Assembly (NCBI RefSeq): GCF_001955535.1
Contig: NZ_MPVN01000001.1
Span: 1,178,001 to 1,242,000, forward strand
Length of the DNA: 64,000 nt
Origin: Paenibacillus sp. FSL H7-0326
GTDB lineage: Bacteria > Bacillota > Bacilli > Paenibacillales > Paenibacillaceae
Reading direction: 5' to 3'
Shown here: positions 8,744 to 17,420 of the stretch, piece after piece
How positions within the stretch are numbered: the first letter of the stretch is position 1
How the letters are laid out: every line of letters begins with the position of its first letter
The notes under the pieces: model-generated
What the model was told of the DNA's origin: nothing
What the model saw: the letters and a program-made list of their open reading frames with translations, nothing else
The model's database searches: none
Made by a program: the position numbers and the translations under genes

Positions 8744-9640
8744 TCAGCCGATCGCTACTCCCATCAATGAGCAAAGACTCTTCATCTCCAGCTCCTCAAA
8801 CTTGCTAATGATCTGCGCATGATCCAGAACAAGCAAACTGCTCTCAAGCGAGCATGCAACAGGAACCTCACAATGAATTTTTGCAAGCTTACGAGATAAA
8901 TGAAGCATGTCCATATCTGCTTCAATCTTCTTGCGAATGGACGGAGATAGATCATCCATATGCTCCAGAATTCCTTCAATGGAATCGTACTCTTGAACCA
9001 GCTTCATCGCCGTCTTCTCGCCGATTCCTCTTACGCCGGGATAGTTGTCGCTCGCATCTCCCATCAAGCCCTTCATATCAATGATTTGCCGTGGATGGAG
9101 CTGCTTCTCTTCGTACAGAGATTCCGGTGTATATACTTTATAATTGCCGTGACCTTTTTTCATAATAATAACCTTGGTTCGTTCGTTCACCAGCTGCAGC
9201 AGATCATGATCCCCAGATAAGATCATAACGTTCATATCCAGCTCTTCATTGTAAGAACGGCTGAGTGTTCCTAAGCAATCATCCGCCTCATAACCAGCAG
9301 CACTAATATTCGGTACGCCCAGGCTGTCCATTACTTCTTGAATCATAGTAAATTGTGGTACTAGATCTTCGGGAGCTTCTGGTCTGTTTCCTTTGTAATC
9401 AGCGTAATGTTCACCGCGGAACGTTCCACCGCCCAGATCCCAGCAGCATACCACATGTGTCGGATTAAAGGTCTGCACTGCATCCCAGAAATAACGGATA
9501 AATCCATATACCGCATTAGTTGCAATACCGTCCTTAGTCCGTCTAATATAACCGCCTGAAGCTGTGGCATAATACGCCCGAAACAATACTGCCATACCAT
9601 CGACTAATAATACCGATTGATCTTTTGTTTCTATACTCAC
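8744..9640 (-). CDS. 5'-3' exonuclease, FEN family (YpcP-like)
   Basis: A 298-residue flap-type nuclease like the N-terminal domain of DNA polymerase I. It starts with VLLVDGMAVLFRAYYA, has CWDLGGGTFR, the acidic set AAGYEADDCLG and ILSGDHDLLQLV, and the H3TH DNA-binding loop GDASDNYPGVRGIGEKTA (about residues 195-212). It should remove RNA primers and flaps, acting with two metal ions. The start is GTG (9638-9640) with AGGAGC upstream. It stands alone, with no polymerase domain. Confidence 0.88.
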   Translation of the reverse strand: MSIETKDQSVLLVDGMAVLFRAYYATASGGYIRRTKDGIATNAVYGFIRYFWDAVQTFNPTHVVCCWDLGGGTFRGEHYADYKGNRPEAPEDLVPQFTMIQEVMDSLGVPNISAAGYEADDCLGTLSRSYNEELDMNVMILSGDHDLLQLVNERTKVIIMKKGHGNYKVYTPESLYEEKQLHPRQIIDMKGLMGDASDNYPGVRGIGEKTAMKLVQEYDSIEGILEHMDDLSPSIRKKIEADMDMLHLSRKLAKIHCEVPVACSLESSLLVLDHAQIISKFEELEMKSLCSLMGVAIG

Positions 9641-9763
9641 GATTGTTAACGCTCCTGTTCTATTCCATGCTAATCTTTACTCCCCGTATTATAGCACAGC
9701 CACATTCACTGGTGGGGGTTAATCGCTGGAAAGAACCTTGCTTCCTTATGCTAAATTTAGCAA

Positions 9764-10123
9764 TCAGCTCCACATGTCCTGATACTGCTCTTCCTTGAAG
9801 CCAACGGATACTTTACTGCCGTCAGTAACAATCGGACGCTTGATTAATCTGCCATTGGAGGACAACAGCTCGATCTGCTCCTGGCTTGACATCTCTTTCA
9901 GCTTGTCCTTCAGATTCAATTCCTTATATACTTCACCGCTGGTGTTAAAGAATTTCTTGAGTTCCAGTCCACTGTTATTAACCAGCTCTGTCAGCTTCTC
10001 TGGGGCTGGAGGCTCTTCAAAAATAGGAATCAGCGTGAGCTCATGTCCGCGCTCTTCCAGCCATTTAACGGCCTTGCGGCAGGTGCCGCACTTTGCATAT
10101 TGATAAACTGTCAGTTTACTCAT
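9764..10123 (-). CDS. ArsC/Spx-family thioredoxin-fold protein
   Basis: A 119-residue ArsC-like protein with the redox pair CGTCRKA near the N-terminus and the conserved RPIVTDG near residue 97. Spx and MgsR regulators share this CxxC pattern, while YusI-type proteins are of unknown function. The RxxR RNA polymerase context of Spx is not clear here, so I do not call it a regulator. ATG 10123 is preferred: GAGGAG lies 10 bases upstream, inside the end of the upstream pseudouridine synthase gene, only 4 bases away. Confidence 0.8.
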   Translation of the reverse strand: MSKLTVYQYAKCGTCRKAVKWLEERGHELTLIPIFEEPPAPEKLTELVNNSGLELKKFFNTSGEVYKELNLKDKLKEMSSQEQIELLSSNGRLIKRPIVTDGSKVSVGFKEEQYQDMWS

Positions 10124-10127
10124 GTCG

Positions 10128-11105
10128 TTAAATCTCCTCATTATTACGATTCATAGTTGTCTTTAGCTTCTGATCCAGCCTCTGTATATCTTCTGGGAGC
10201 GGCGCTGTAAAACGTATTCTATGGCCTGTGATCGGATGAACGATGGTCAGCTCGCTCGCGTGAAGGGCCTGACGCCCAATCCAAGTGTGAGCGAGCGCAA
10301 GCCGTTCCTTGGAGGTATCCGTCCAATTCGGTGCAGCTTGTCCATAGAATGAATCACCGATTAAAGGGCAGCCCAAATGCTTCATGTGTACTCTAATTTG
10401 ATGCGTGCGTCCGCTCTCAAGCTTGATTCGGACTTTGCTGGCCCATTCATACACTGTTTCGACTTGATATATCGTCCTTGCAGCATAACCGTCCGCCGTT
10501 ACAATCCGGCGATGAGGCTCACTCGGATCGCGGTCAATCGGTTCATCCACTACACCCTCAGAAGAGACAGGATGACCGAAAACAACAGCAGTGTAATATT
10601 TATCAACAGTGCCTGCAATCATCTGTTCAGAAATATGCTGATGAATATACGGGTTCTTGGCAATGCACAGCACGCCTGAGGTCTCTTGGTCCAGTCGATG
10701 CACAGGTCTGAAGCGAACCTGTTCCCCTTTTTGTGCCCAATAATATACGACCCCATTCGCAAGTGTTCCCGTATAATGTCCATGAGTCGGATGAACAATG
10801 ATTCCGGCTTGCTTGTTCACAACGAGCAGATGCTCATCCTCGTACAAGATGTCGAAGGGGATATTCTCCGGTAATATATCAGTGGAAGTTTCCTTCTCCA
10901 TACGAAGCTCTACAAGATCTCCGCTGCGAACCTTGACACTGATATATACTCTTTCACCGTTCAACTGAATTCCTTGCTCTGTCAACTTAAGCTTCGACAT
11001 CAACTTGCGTGAAACACCTAATCTGCGCTGCAGAATCGTCTTCAGCAGCATCCCTTCATCTTCTGGCTCTACGATATAGGTAATTGGTTCATAATACGTT
11101 ATCAT
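10128..11105 (-). CDS. RluA-family pseudouridine synthase
   Basis: A 325-residue RluA/RluD-type enzyme that isomerises uridine in RNA. An S4-like region occupies the first 75 residues (RRLGVSRKLMSKL, IQLNGERV). The catalytic domain has VVNKQAGIIVHP, HRLDQETSGVLC with the catalytic aspartate, and ESGRTHQIRVHMKHLGCPLIGD. Its RNA target cannot be read from sequence. The ATG overlaps the stop of the upstream adenosyltransferase (ATGA), indicating coupling. Confidence 0.9.
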   Translation of the reverse strand: MITYYEPITYIVEPEDEGMLLKTILQRRLGVSRKLMSKLKLTEQGIQLNGERVYISVKVRSGDLVELRMEKETSTDILPENIPFDILYEDEHLLVVNKQAGIIVHPTHGHYTGTLANGVVYYWAQKGEQVRFRPVHRLDQETSGVLCIAKNPYIHQHISEQMIAGTVDKYYTAVVFGHPVSSEGVVDEPIDRDPSEPHRRIVTADGYAARTIYQVETVYEWASKVRIKLESGRTHQIRVHMKHLGCPLIGDSFYGQAAPNWTDTSKERLALAHTWIGRQALHASELTIVHPITGHRIRFTAPLPEDIQRLDQKLKTTMNRNNEEI

Positions 11106-11671
11106 TTACTGCGGAACACCTTTTTACTTCGAATATATTCAACGTCCGGAATACCTGCACGAACATTAGCTGTACGGGCGATGACAAAGAAATAGTCAGA
11201 CAAGCGGTTCATATACAACCTTACAGCTGGATTAATATCGGTATGCGAACCCAGGGTCACCATGCGACGTTCTGCTCTGCGGCATACCGTCCTGCACACA
11301 TGCAGAGCTGAAGCAAATGGGCTTCCGCCTGGAATAATAAATCTCTCAATTTGAGGATTCTCTTCTTGATGGAGATCAATCCACGCTTCAAGCTGGCCAG
11401 CAAGCTCAGCAGTTACTTTGTAATCCCCTTCTTCAAGCTTGACAAATGCCAGGTCTGATCCGCAGTCGAACAGCTCCTGCTGGATTTGTCTTAACTCTTC
11501 ACACAGATCCTCATACTTTGAATCGGTTTCGGCCAGACTGATTGACTGACCAACGAAGCAGTTAAGCTCATCAATCGTTCCATAAGCCTCAATTCGGTCA
11601 TCATCCTTGGGCACTCTTGCACCGATAACCGATGTTTTACCCTTATCTCCCGATTTGGTATATATTTTCAT
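11102..11671 (-). CDS. Cob(I)alamin adenosyltransferase, PduO type
   Basis: A 189-residue ATP:corrinoid adenosyltransferase that makes the adenosyl form of B12. The ATP-binding start YTKSGDKGKTSVIG, RIEAYGTIDELN, the RRAERR segment and NRLSDYFFVIAR are all present. I prefer the second of two adjacent ATGs (11669-11671), 7 bases after GGAGGG. It is flanked by a CobU-like gene 13 bases upstream, which fits a corrinoid-salvage function. Confidence 0.92.
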   Translation of the reverse strand: MKIYTKSGDKGKTSVIGARVPKDDDRIEAYGTIDELNCFVGQSISLAETDSKYEDLCEELRQIQQELFDCGSDLAFVKLEEGDYKVTAELAGQLEAWIDLHQEENPQIERFIIPGGSPFASALHVCRTVCRRAERRMVTLGSHTDINPAVRLYMNRLSDYFFVIARTANVRAGIPDVEYIRSKKVFRSK

Positions 11672-11684
11672 CATAACCCTCCAA

Positions 11685-12227
11685 TTAATAGCGAATCTGA
11701 CCTTTGCTGATATCTGCAGCTATTCCCGAGATCAGCATAAATGCCTGGTCACTTCTTGAAGCGATCAAATGATTCATTTCAGCCATCCAGCTGACAAAGC
11801 ATTTCTCGTCCTCAGATGGGTGGAAGCTTCCATGCATTTCATTTGTCACGATGAGAAGTAACCCTTGATAAGATACAATAACCTCTTTTAACATATCCAC
11901 TTTTGCCTTGATCTTCATTCGATCTGCTGTATTCCAGCAGGACTCCATTTCACCTGCCAGCCAAGCCGTCAAGCTGTCCACAACGACGATTCGTCTCTCC
12001 GCTATAAACAAGTTGGATTCACGATTAATATGATCCAGCACATCTGGCAGTGAATGCTCAGCATTTATATGTATTGTCCGAAGTCTGGCGGGTGTCCTCA
12101 GCTCATCAAGCCTGTCTTGATTGTCTGTTGCTGTAACATATACCCCTTCACGGGCTAGTCTTGAGGCATAGGAAAGGGCAAATCGGGTTTTACCGCTGCT
12201 TACTCCACCTGTTACCATAATCAGCAT
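11685..12227 (-). CDS. CobU-like protein (cobinamide kinase family), atypical
   Basis: A 180-residue P-loop protein. It matches CobU in length and in several places: GGVSSGKTRFA, VVVDSLTAWLAGEM, LIVTNEMHGSFHPSEDEKCF and LISGI at the C-terminus. CobU phosphorylates adenosylcobinamide and then adds GMP through a histidine in the segment HxxxRPxxWxTxE. That segment is not recognisable here (residues about 38-60 read LDELRTPARLRTIHINAE). I infer a kinase-like or altered activity. Context is B12: it sits 13 bases upstream of the adenosyltransferase. Confidence 0.7.
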   Translation of the reverse strand: MLIMVTGGVSSGKTRFALSYASRLAREGVYVTATDNQDRLDELRTPARLRTIHINAEHSLPDVLDHINRESNLFIAERRIVVVDSLTAWLAGEMESCWNTADRMKIKAKVDMLKEVIVSYQGLLLIVTNEMHGSFHPSEDEKCFVSWMAEMNHLIASRSDQAFMLISGIAADISKGQIRY

Positions 12228-12287
12228 TTTATAAAACCACCTACCTCAAAAAATAAATTACAGCCCCTTCTGAGCAGATGATACATC

Positions 12288-12842
12288 CTATTCTGTAAGC
12301 GCCTTTAAAACTTCTATAGACATTTGCTCATCCTGAGTCGAGATCGGAATCGTCGCAAACAAATTTTTCGCTGCATACTGCAAATCTATGAACATCGACA
12401 TTTCTTCGAGCGGTATTCCGAATAAGTGCTCCCCTACAATCGGGTCACTGGATAGATCGCCATTCTCGTCGCGGGTGTAAATTCCCCCTTCGAATACGCC
12501 GCGGCTATATGCTTCCTGATCAAAATCATTCTCGAGAGGAATGTTGGAGCCGTCTGCGCCATATATCTTCATATCCTCTTCCGGCAAAATAATAAGATCA
12601 TGTTCCCTTGCTGCATACTCCACTAAAATTTTTTCCTTGGAATACATTGGGCTGGCAGAGACTTCAATAACCGGAGCTTCTCCGAGCTTCTCCTGCAATT
12701 TGGTCTCAAGCTCCTCAGCAATCACAGACATGTTACCTTGGTTGTCAATCATAAATATGGAGAACTTATCTTCGTTACCACAGCCGGATAAAATCCCGAC
12801 ACACAATGCCATTGTAGCCGCCAAACTCCATCTGCCTCGCAT
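12288..12842 (-). CDS. Hypothetical lipoprotein
   Basis: A 184-residue protein with a lipoprotein signal peptide: basic start MRGRW, hydrophobic core, then the lipobox LSGC with Cys21. The mature part is acidic and has no domain I recognise; it has a periplasmic-binding-like feel (FSIFMIDNQGNMSVIAEEL, LIILPEEDM) but is too short for a full binding protein. It lies 60 bases upstream of the CobU-like gene in the same direction with no terminator between. A part in corrinoid uptake is only guesswork. Confidence 0.72.
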   Translation of the reverse strand: MRGRWSLAATMALCVGILSGCGNEDKFSIFMIDNQGNMSVIAEELETKLQEKLGEAPVIEVSASPMYSKEKILVEYAAREHDLIILPEEDMKIYGADGSNIPLENDFDQEAYSRGVFEGGIYTRDENGDLSSDPIVGEHLFGIPLEEMSMFIDLQYAAKNLFATIPISTQDEQMSIEVLKALTE

Positions 12843-12898
12843 GTGTATGACTCCTCCTTTTTTCCCTTATTTCACATCATATCACAATTGAGATGGAC

Positions 12899-12930
12899 AA
12901 AAAAAGAAGACCCTCACTCGGGTCTTCTCT
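12899..12930 (-). terminator. Terminator after the Spo0E-like gene
   Basis: AGAAGACCC and GGGTCTTCT arms around GAGTGA, followed by TTTTTT on the minus strand. It ends the transcript of the 12945-13208 gene. Confidence 0.85.
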
Positions 12931-12944
12931 ATAGGAGAAATAAG

Positions 12945-13208
12945 CTAAGCTTTCTTAGGATATGCCTTCATATATTCATTGATCTTCAAATCCAGCAGGC
13001 TGCTGATTTCAATCACAACGTCTGAAGTAAATGACTTCTCTTCCAGAAAGATTCGTTCCATCTTGCTGCGCAGGATATGAATTTCATCTTCCAAAGAAAG
13101 ACCACGAGAAGATGCTTTCTCCGAGTTGGTGAGCCAAGTTCCGCTGCTTTCATTATCAACAGCATATTGACCACGATATGTCGGCAAATCATATTCAGCA
13201 CAAAACAA
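12945..13208 (-). CDS. Spo0E-like aspartyl-phosphate phosphatase
   Basis: An 87-residue protein whose C-terminal 45 residues match the Spo0E family: LEDEIHILRSKMERIF, then EISSLLDLKINEYMK with the S-x-x-x-D core. Such proteins dephosphorylate Spo0A~P and delay sporulation. The first 35 residues are a non-conserved extension. The start appears to be TTG (13206-13208) with GGGGAGGGG 5 bases upstream; no ATG fits. It ends with its own terminator. Confidence 0.78.
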   Translation of the reverse strand: MFCAEYDLPTYRGQYAVDNESSGTWLTNSEKASSRGLSLEDEIHILRSKMERIFLEEKSFTSDVVIEISSLLDLKINEYMKAYPKKA

Positions 13209-13319
13209 GGTAACCCCTCCCCAGAATCTATATCCTAATGGATTATAACATACAACTTAACATATAGCAGTGATAAAAGTGACATTTTTCGGAAAATATT
13301 TGTTATGCTTACATTATTA

Positions 13320-14534
13320 TTAACCCTGTTTCTCAAGTTTGTAAACAAAATTTCCGATTCTTTCTAAAGCTTCATTAAGCTGAGCTAAAGAAGTAGCGTA
13401 GGAGCAACGTAAGAAGCCCTCTCCTCCTGCTCCAAAAACACCGCCAGGAACAGCCGCTACTTTGCCTTCCGTAAGCAGTCGTTCTGCAAAATCGTCCGAT
13501 GTTAGACCCGTTTGCTGAATGCTCGGAAACGCATAGAAAGCTCCTTGCGGCTCATGGCAGTCCAGTCCAATATCTCGAAAGCCCTGAACGATGAGACGTC
13601 TGCGCTGATTATAGGACTCAATCATCCGGTCCTTCTCTTCCATACCGTTTGTTAATGCCTCAAGTGCTGCAACCTGTCCCATGGATGGCGCGCACATCAC
13701 CGTGTATTGGTGAATCTTGAGCATCGCCGATATCAGATCGGAATGACCACACATATAACCAATCCGCCATCCGGTCATTGCAAAGGCCTTGGAGAATCCA
13801 CTCACTAGGATCGTGCGGTCACGCATTCCGGGAATCGAAGGGAAGCTGACATGCTTCTGATTGTAAGTAAGCTCTGCATAAATTTCATCGGATATGACGA
13901 TGAGATCATGCTTCTCCACAACTTCTGCAATGGGCAGCCAGTCCTCATAGGTCATTGTTGCCCCTGTCGGGTTACTCGGATAACACAATATAAGTACTTT
14001 CGATTTGGGCGTAATCTTCGCTTCGAGTGCCTCTGCCGTCAGTTTGAAATTATTCTCTGCCTTGGTTTCGACGCCTACTGGAACACCGCCGCCAATCGAT
14101 ACGATAGGTGAATAAGCAACATAACATGGTTCAGGTACTAGGATTTCATCTCCCTGAATAATCAAAGCACGCAGAGCAAGGTCAATCGCTTCACTACCGC
14201 CTACGGTAACAACAATCTCATCCTTAGGATCATACGGCGTATGGAAGCTCTTATCCAAATATTCGCTGATCGCTTCTCTCAGCTCCGGCATTCCGGCGTT
14301 GGAGGTATAGCTCGTAAATCCACGCTCAAGTGAATATACAGAGGCCTCGCGCATATGCCAAGGGGTAATGAAGTCCGGCTCTCCCACACCAAGTGATATG
14401 ATTCCTTTGTTATCACCGACGAGATCAAAAAACTTCCGGATCCCCGAGGGCGGGATTTGCTGAACACGAGGAGCGAGATAAGAACTCATCGACCTAGGTT
14501 GTGCATCCTTCTGCTGATCTTGGTTAATTAACAT
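13320..14534 (-). CDS. alaT: Class I aminotransferase, AlaT-like alanine transaminase
   Basis: A 404-residue fold-type I PLP aminotransferase. ISLGVGEPDF, SNPTGATM, the ISDEIYAEL loop and SGFSKAFAMTGWRIGY with the PLP lysine are present. It resembles B. subtilis YugH, now AlaT, which interconverts alanine and pyruvate. The pairing with an Lrp-type gene 15 bases upstream repeats the alaR-alaT order and supports the call. The start ATG has AAGGAAG 9 bases upstream. Substrate remains inferred from context. Confidence 0.85.
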   Translation of the reverse strand: MLINQDQQKDAQPRSMSSYLAPRVQQIPPSGIRKFFDLVGDNKGIISLGVGEPDFITPWHMREASVYSLERGFTSYTSNAGMPELREAISEYLDKSFHTPYDPKDEIVVTVGGSEAIDLALRALIIQGDEILVPEPCYVAYSPIVSIGGGVPVGVETKAENNFKLTAEALEAKITPKSKVLILCYPSNPTGATMTYEDWLPIAEVVEKHDLIVISDEIYAELTYNQKHVSFPSIPGMRDRTILVSGFSKAFAMTGWRIGYMCGHSDLISAMLKIHQYTVMCAPSMGQVAALEALTNGMEEKDRMIESYNQRRRLIVQGFRDIGLDCHEPQGAFYAFPSIQQTGLTSDDFAERLLTEGKVAAVPGGVFGAGGEGFLRCSYATSLAQLNEALERIGNFVYKLEKQG

Positions 14535-14549
14535 ATCTCATACTTCCTT

Positions 14550-15050
14550 TTATGGCGAAATCAAGAGCCGCTTATCTTCTTGATGCGGTTCAAAAATAAT
14601 GCCGTCTTGTTTGTATTTCTTCAAAATAAAGTTCGTCTTCGTCGATAGCACCGAATCGATCGGCGACAATTTCTCCGATACAAAATTAGCGACTTCACGC
14701 AGATTGCGTCCTTCAATTTCTACAAGGAGATCATATGCGCCGGACATAAGATACACGGATTTGACTTGTGGGTACAAGTAAATACGTTCCGCGATCCCTT
14801 CGAATCCTCTGCCGCGTTCCGGTGTAATCTGTACTTCAATCAGGGCAGTTACCTTCTCATCGTCCACTTTGTCCCAGTTCACAACGGTTGCGTATTTAAC
14901 GATAACATTGTCTTTTTCAAGCTCTGCCACCGCACTCTTCACATCTTCCTCCGAGGCTCCAAGGAGCGTCGCGATCAGCGCAGGACTTCTTCTTGCATCT
15001 TCTTTGAGTAAATCAAGCACTTTTAGTTTCAAATCATTAAGTTCTGTCAT
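14550..15050 (-). CDS. alaR: Lrp/AsnC-family regulator, AlaR-like
   Basis: A 166-residue Lrp-type regulator. The N-terminal helix-turn-helix runs about residues 5-50 (LKVLDLLKEDARRSPALIA, GASEEDVKSAV), followed by a ligand-sensing domain with VKSVYLMSGAYDLLVEIEG. It is cotranscribed with the aminotransferase, which it probably controls. ATG 15050 is preferred because GGAGGG sits 6 bases upstream; the open frame extends further without a site. Confidence 0.87.
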   Translation of the reverse strand: MTELNDLKLKVLDLLKEDARRSPALIATLLGASEEDVKSAVAELEKDNVIVKYATVVNWDKVDDEKVTALIEVQITPERGRGFEGIAERIYLYPQVKSVYLMSGAYDLLVEIEGRNLREVANFVSEKLSPIDSVLSTKTNFILKKYKQDGIIFEPHQEDKRLLISP

Positions 15051-15153
15051 GCATTTCCCTCCAGTGGTTATACGGGTCGGCTCTAACGGGCCATGCAACA
15101 CTTCTTATCGAAGATTAAATATAATATTACATGAATTTATTATTACTGCAAAT

Positions 15154-15195
15154 AAAAAAACCGTATCTCCCTTTAATCAACAGAAGATAACGGCT
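15154..15195 (-). terminator. Terminator after the CotF-like gene
   Basis: CCGTTATCT and AGATACGG arms (one bulged T) followed by TTTTTTTAT on the minus strand, 25 bases past the stop of the 15222-15602 gene. Confidence 0.75.
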
Positions 15196-15221
15196 TTCGA
15201 GTCAATTGGACAAATTTCGTT

Positions 15222-15602
15222 TTACATATAATTCGGTTTGTGCGCTTCGATGTTGGGCTGTTGTGCATAAGGGGCATTGCCTGCTGAAACATTTTTAGAT
15301 TGAATAAATTGCGTGAGCTCCTGTTTCGTCTGCATTTGCGTTTGAATCTCTTTGTTCAGATCCATTTGCAGTGCGTTGCCTGGAGCCTGATACATATTGT
15401 GCTGCTGCATTGTATTGAATATCTGGCCTTGCAGCTTGAGTGTGTCCATTGTAAGATCGGTGAACATCTGTCTTACTACAGGACAAGCAGACTCTGTTGT
15501 AGCTGTCGTATATTCTCTTACCGTTCTCTTGAGGTTATCTAAAATGGATTGCATCAGATCGGCTTCGGGCATAAACAATGGATTATTTTGCTGGTTGTTC
15601 AT
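15222..15602 (-). CDS. CotF-like spore coat protein
   Basis: A 126-residue Gln/Asn/Met-rich helical protein. It has the CotF-type helix bundle pattern: DLMQSILDNLKRTVREYTTA, VVRQMFTDLTMDTLKLQGQIF. CotF-like proteins occur in the spore coat of bacilli. It follows a second small protein of the same kind by 16 bases, so they are probably cotranscribed in the mother cell. I see no clear sigma-E or sigma-K promoter. Confidence 0.75.
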   Translation of the reverse strand: MNNQQNNPLFMPEADLMQSILDNLKRTVREYTTATTESACPVVRQMFTDLTMDTLKLQGQIFNTMQQHNMYQAPGNALQMDLNKEIQTQMQTKQELTQFIQSKNVSAGNAPYAQQPNIEAHKPNYM

Positions 15603-15618
15603 CTGTATTCCTCCTTCG

Positions 15619-15855
15619 TTAATTCATCGGATGCGTCGGTGCCAATGGCTGATGCTGCTCAAGTGCTTGGAGCAGTGTATCTGCATGCTGTTGATGTGTC
15701 ATGATATGCTGTTCAAGAACTTGCTTGATTGCATGGTTTTGAATACTCGCTGCTGTCGCAGCACACTGCTTAATCAGCAAGTTTTCATTGGACAAAGAAT
15801 CGCTTATATAACTGAGCTCTTTACCGGAAATGGCCTGCATTTGTTGTGATTGCAT
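15619..15855 (-). CDS. Small CotF-like partner protein
   Basis: A 78-residue helical protein rich in Gln and His: GKELSYISDSLSNENLLIKQC, then AIKQVLEQHIMTHQQHADTLL. It resembles the other half of a CotF-type helix bundle and ends HQPLAPTHPMN. A GGAGGAT-type site precedes its ATG. Linked to the downstream coat-type gene by a 16-base gap. Role in the spore coat is inferred. Confidence 0.68.
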   Translation of the reverse strand: MQSQQMQAISGKELSYISDSLSNENLLIKQCAATAASIQNHAIKQVLEQHIMTHQQHADTLLQALEQHQPLAPTHPMN

Positions 15856-15987
15856 AATATCCTCCTTAAGTAGGCGTCTTCATACTCCCTGCTTACCACT
15901 TATCCATTCATAGATTCCAATCAGGGAATCCTGCATATTGCGCCTTAAGTAGCTTGTCCTGGCGAACAAATGAATATGTACGCTATG

Positions 15988-17208
15988 TTACTTTGCCGAA
16001 GATTTGTTGACGGGCTGAGCTTGTAACAGTCTCCGGATCATAAACCAGCTTAGTACAGGCGACAGACCCAGGATAATCATAAGCCATGTGATCGTCTGCG
16101 TAGATTGATTGATCTCAAGAACAACAATAAAGATAACAATGCCGACCACTCTGCCGATGGTTAGACAAATTTCACGCAATACGACAAGCTCAACCCGCTT
16201 GGACACGTTCTCGCCGCTGGTTCCCATCAAATCAAATACCGATGAAATCATGGGCAGAATATACAAAGGCATGAAGATCGCTGATCCAACCCCTTGCAGG
16301 AGCAAAGTTCCGTAACTTACGGTCCATAGCAGTGGAAGCGTAAATAAGAATAACAGAGCAGCCCCGACCAAAGTCCCGTAATAGCGATAGCCCGGCTTGT
16401 ACCATTTTCCGACAACACGGTAACTAACTAATGCTACCAATGAGGTGATCAGATAAAACTGTCCCAGCTTCGCTTCTTGGGTTGTCGCAATGTATACGAG
16501 CAGATTTACCAAGAATGAGAATACCCCTTCTCGAACTCCTTGAGCTGCAAGTGCTGGAGCCGCCCATCTCCAAGGACTCCCCTTCTCGCTTAATTGCTTC
16601 ACAGGCTCGTTCCAGCTGTAAGTGCCTTCTGCTTTCCTCTTCTTTAAGAAGAAGCTGAACACGACCCCAATGCCAAATACCAGCATAGAGATCATAAAGA
16701 TATATTGATATCCTTGGTTGCCAACAGACAATGAAATAATCATCCCTGAAATCCAAGGACCGACAATGCCGACCAATGATCCAATCAAGCCTACCCAGCC
16801 GTTGAATAGATCACGATTATCACGATCTGTGACCTCGAAGTAAACGACATTAAAGGCAAGCCAAAACAATCCGAGAGACGCGCCCAGCAGTAAGCCTAAT
16901 GGCCAGATGTAATCCACTGCATGCTTATCAAGCCCCAGAACGAGTAGATAGAACACACCTGATAATAAGATGCCCAATCGAAGCGCATTCATTTTGTTGT
17001 GTTCTTTCACCCATTTGCCAGCAAGCCAAAATGTCAGTACCAGCCCGATCTGCTGACTGATTGTGAACCAGCCGATCATGGCAAAGTCTTGTTTGCTCTT
17101 CCATAGAAAAACGTTTAGAAAAGTTCCGGATAAAGCACCAGCAAGTACAAACAGTCCATTAATTAGCAGGAGAAGCCGTGATTGTTTGTCGAGATGAGTT
17201 TTACTCAT
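15988..17208 (-). CDS. MFS transporter
   Basis: A 406-residue integral membrane protein with about 12 hydrophobic segments, in two blocks around a charged loop at about residues 195-215 (FFLKKRKAEGTYSWNEP). Basic loops such as LAGKWVKEHNKMNALRLG fit the major facilitator family. Similar bacillus proteins (YqgE-type) have no known substrate, and none can be inferred here. The start ATG follows GGAGGTGG by 8 bases. Confidence 0.8.
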   Translation of the reverse strand: MSKTHLDKQSRLLLLINGLFVLAGALSGTFLNVFLWKSKQDFAMIGWFTISQQIGLVLTFWLAGKWVKEHNKMNALRLGILLSGVFYLLVLGLDKHAVDYIWPLGLLLGASLGLFWLAFNVVYFEVTDRDNRDLFNGWVGLIGSLVGIVGPWISGMIISLSVGNQGYQYIFMISMLVFGIGVVFSFFLKKRKAEGTYSWNEPVKQLSEKGSPWRWAAPALAAQGVREGVFSFLVNLLVYIATTQEAKLGQFYLITSLVALVSYRVVGKWYKPGYRYYGTLVGAALLFLFTLPLLWTVSYGTLLLQGVGSAIFMPLYILPMISSVFDLMGTSGENVSKRVELVVLREICLTIGRVVGIVIFIVVLEINQSTQTITWLMIILGLSPVLSWFMIRRLLQAQPVNKSSAK

Positions 17209-17351
17209 GTGCTAATCCACCTCCACAAATTTTGTTATATAGCTGAAGAGCACAAGCATGTGCCTGCAGAAATAATCAAATCTTAATATGTCCTCTCCTG
17301 TGAAAAAATCGTTCTGTTCAATTATTTACTATATATTGGATGTGGTTGCCT

Positions 17352-17392
17352 AAAAAAAAGCACATGCTGCGTCGAAGCAGTCATGTGCTTAG
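17352..17392 (-). terminator. Terminator after the zinc-ribbon gene
   Basis: AAGCACATGACTGC and GCAGCATGTGCTT arms around TTCGAC, followed by TTTTTTT on the minus strand. Confidence 0.88.
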
Positions 17393-17420
17393 GTTCATAA
17401 AATTGAGATTAAATGACTTG

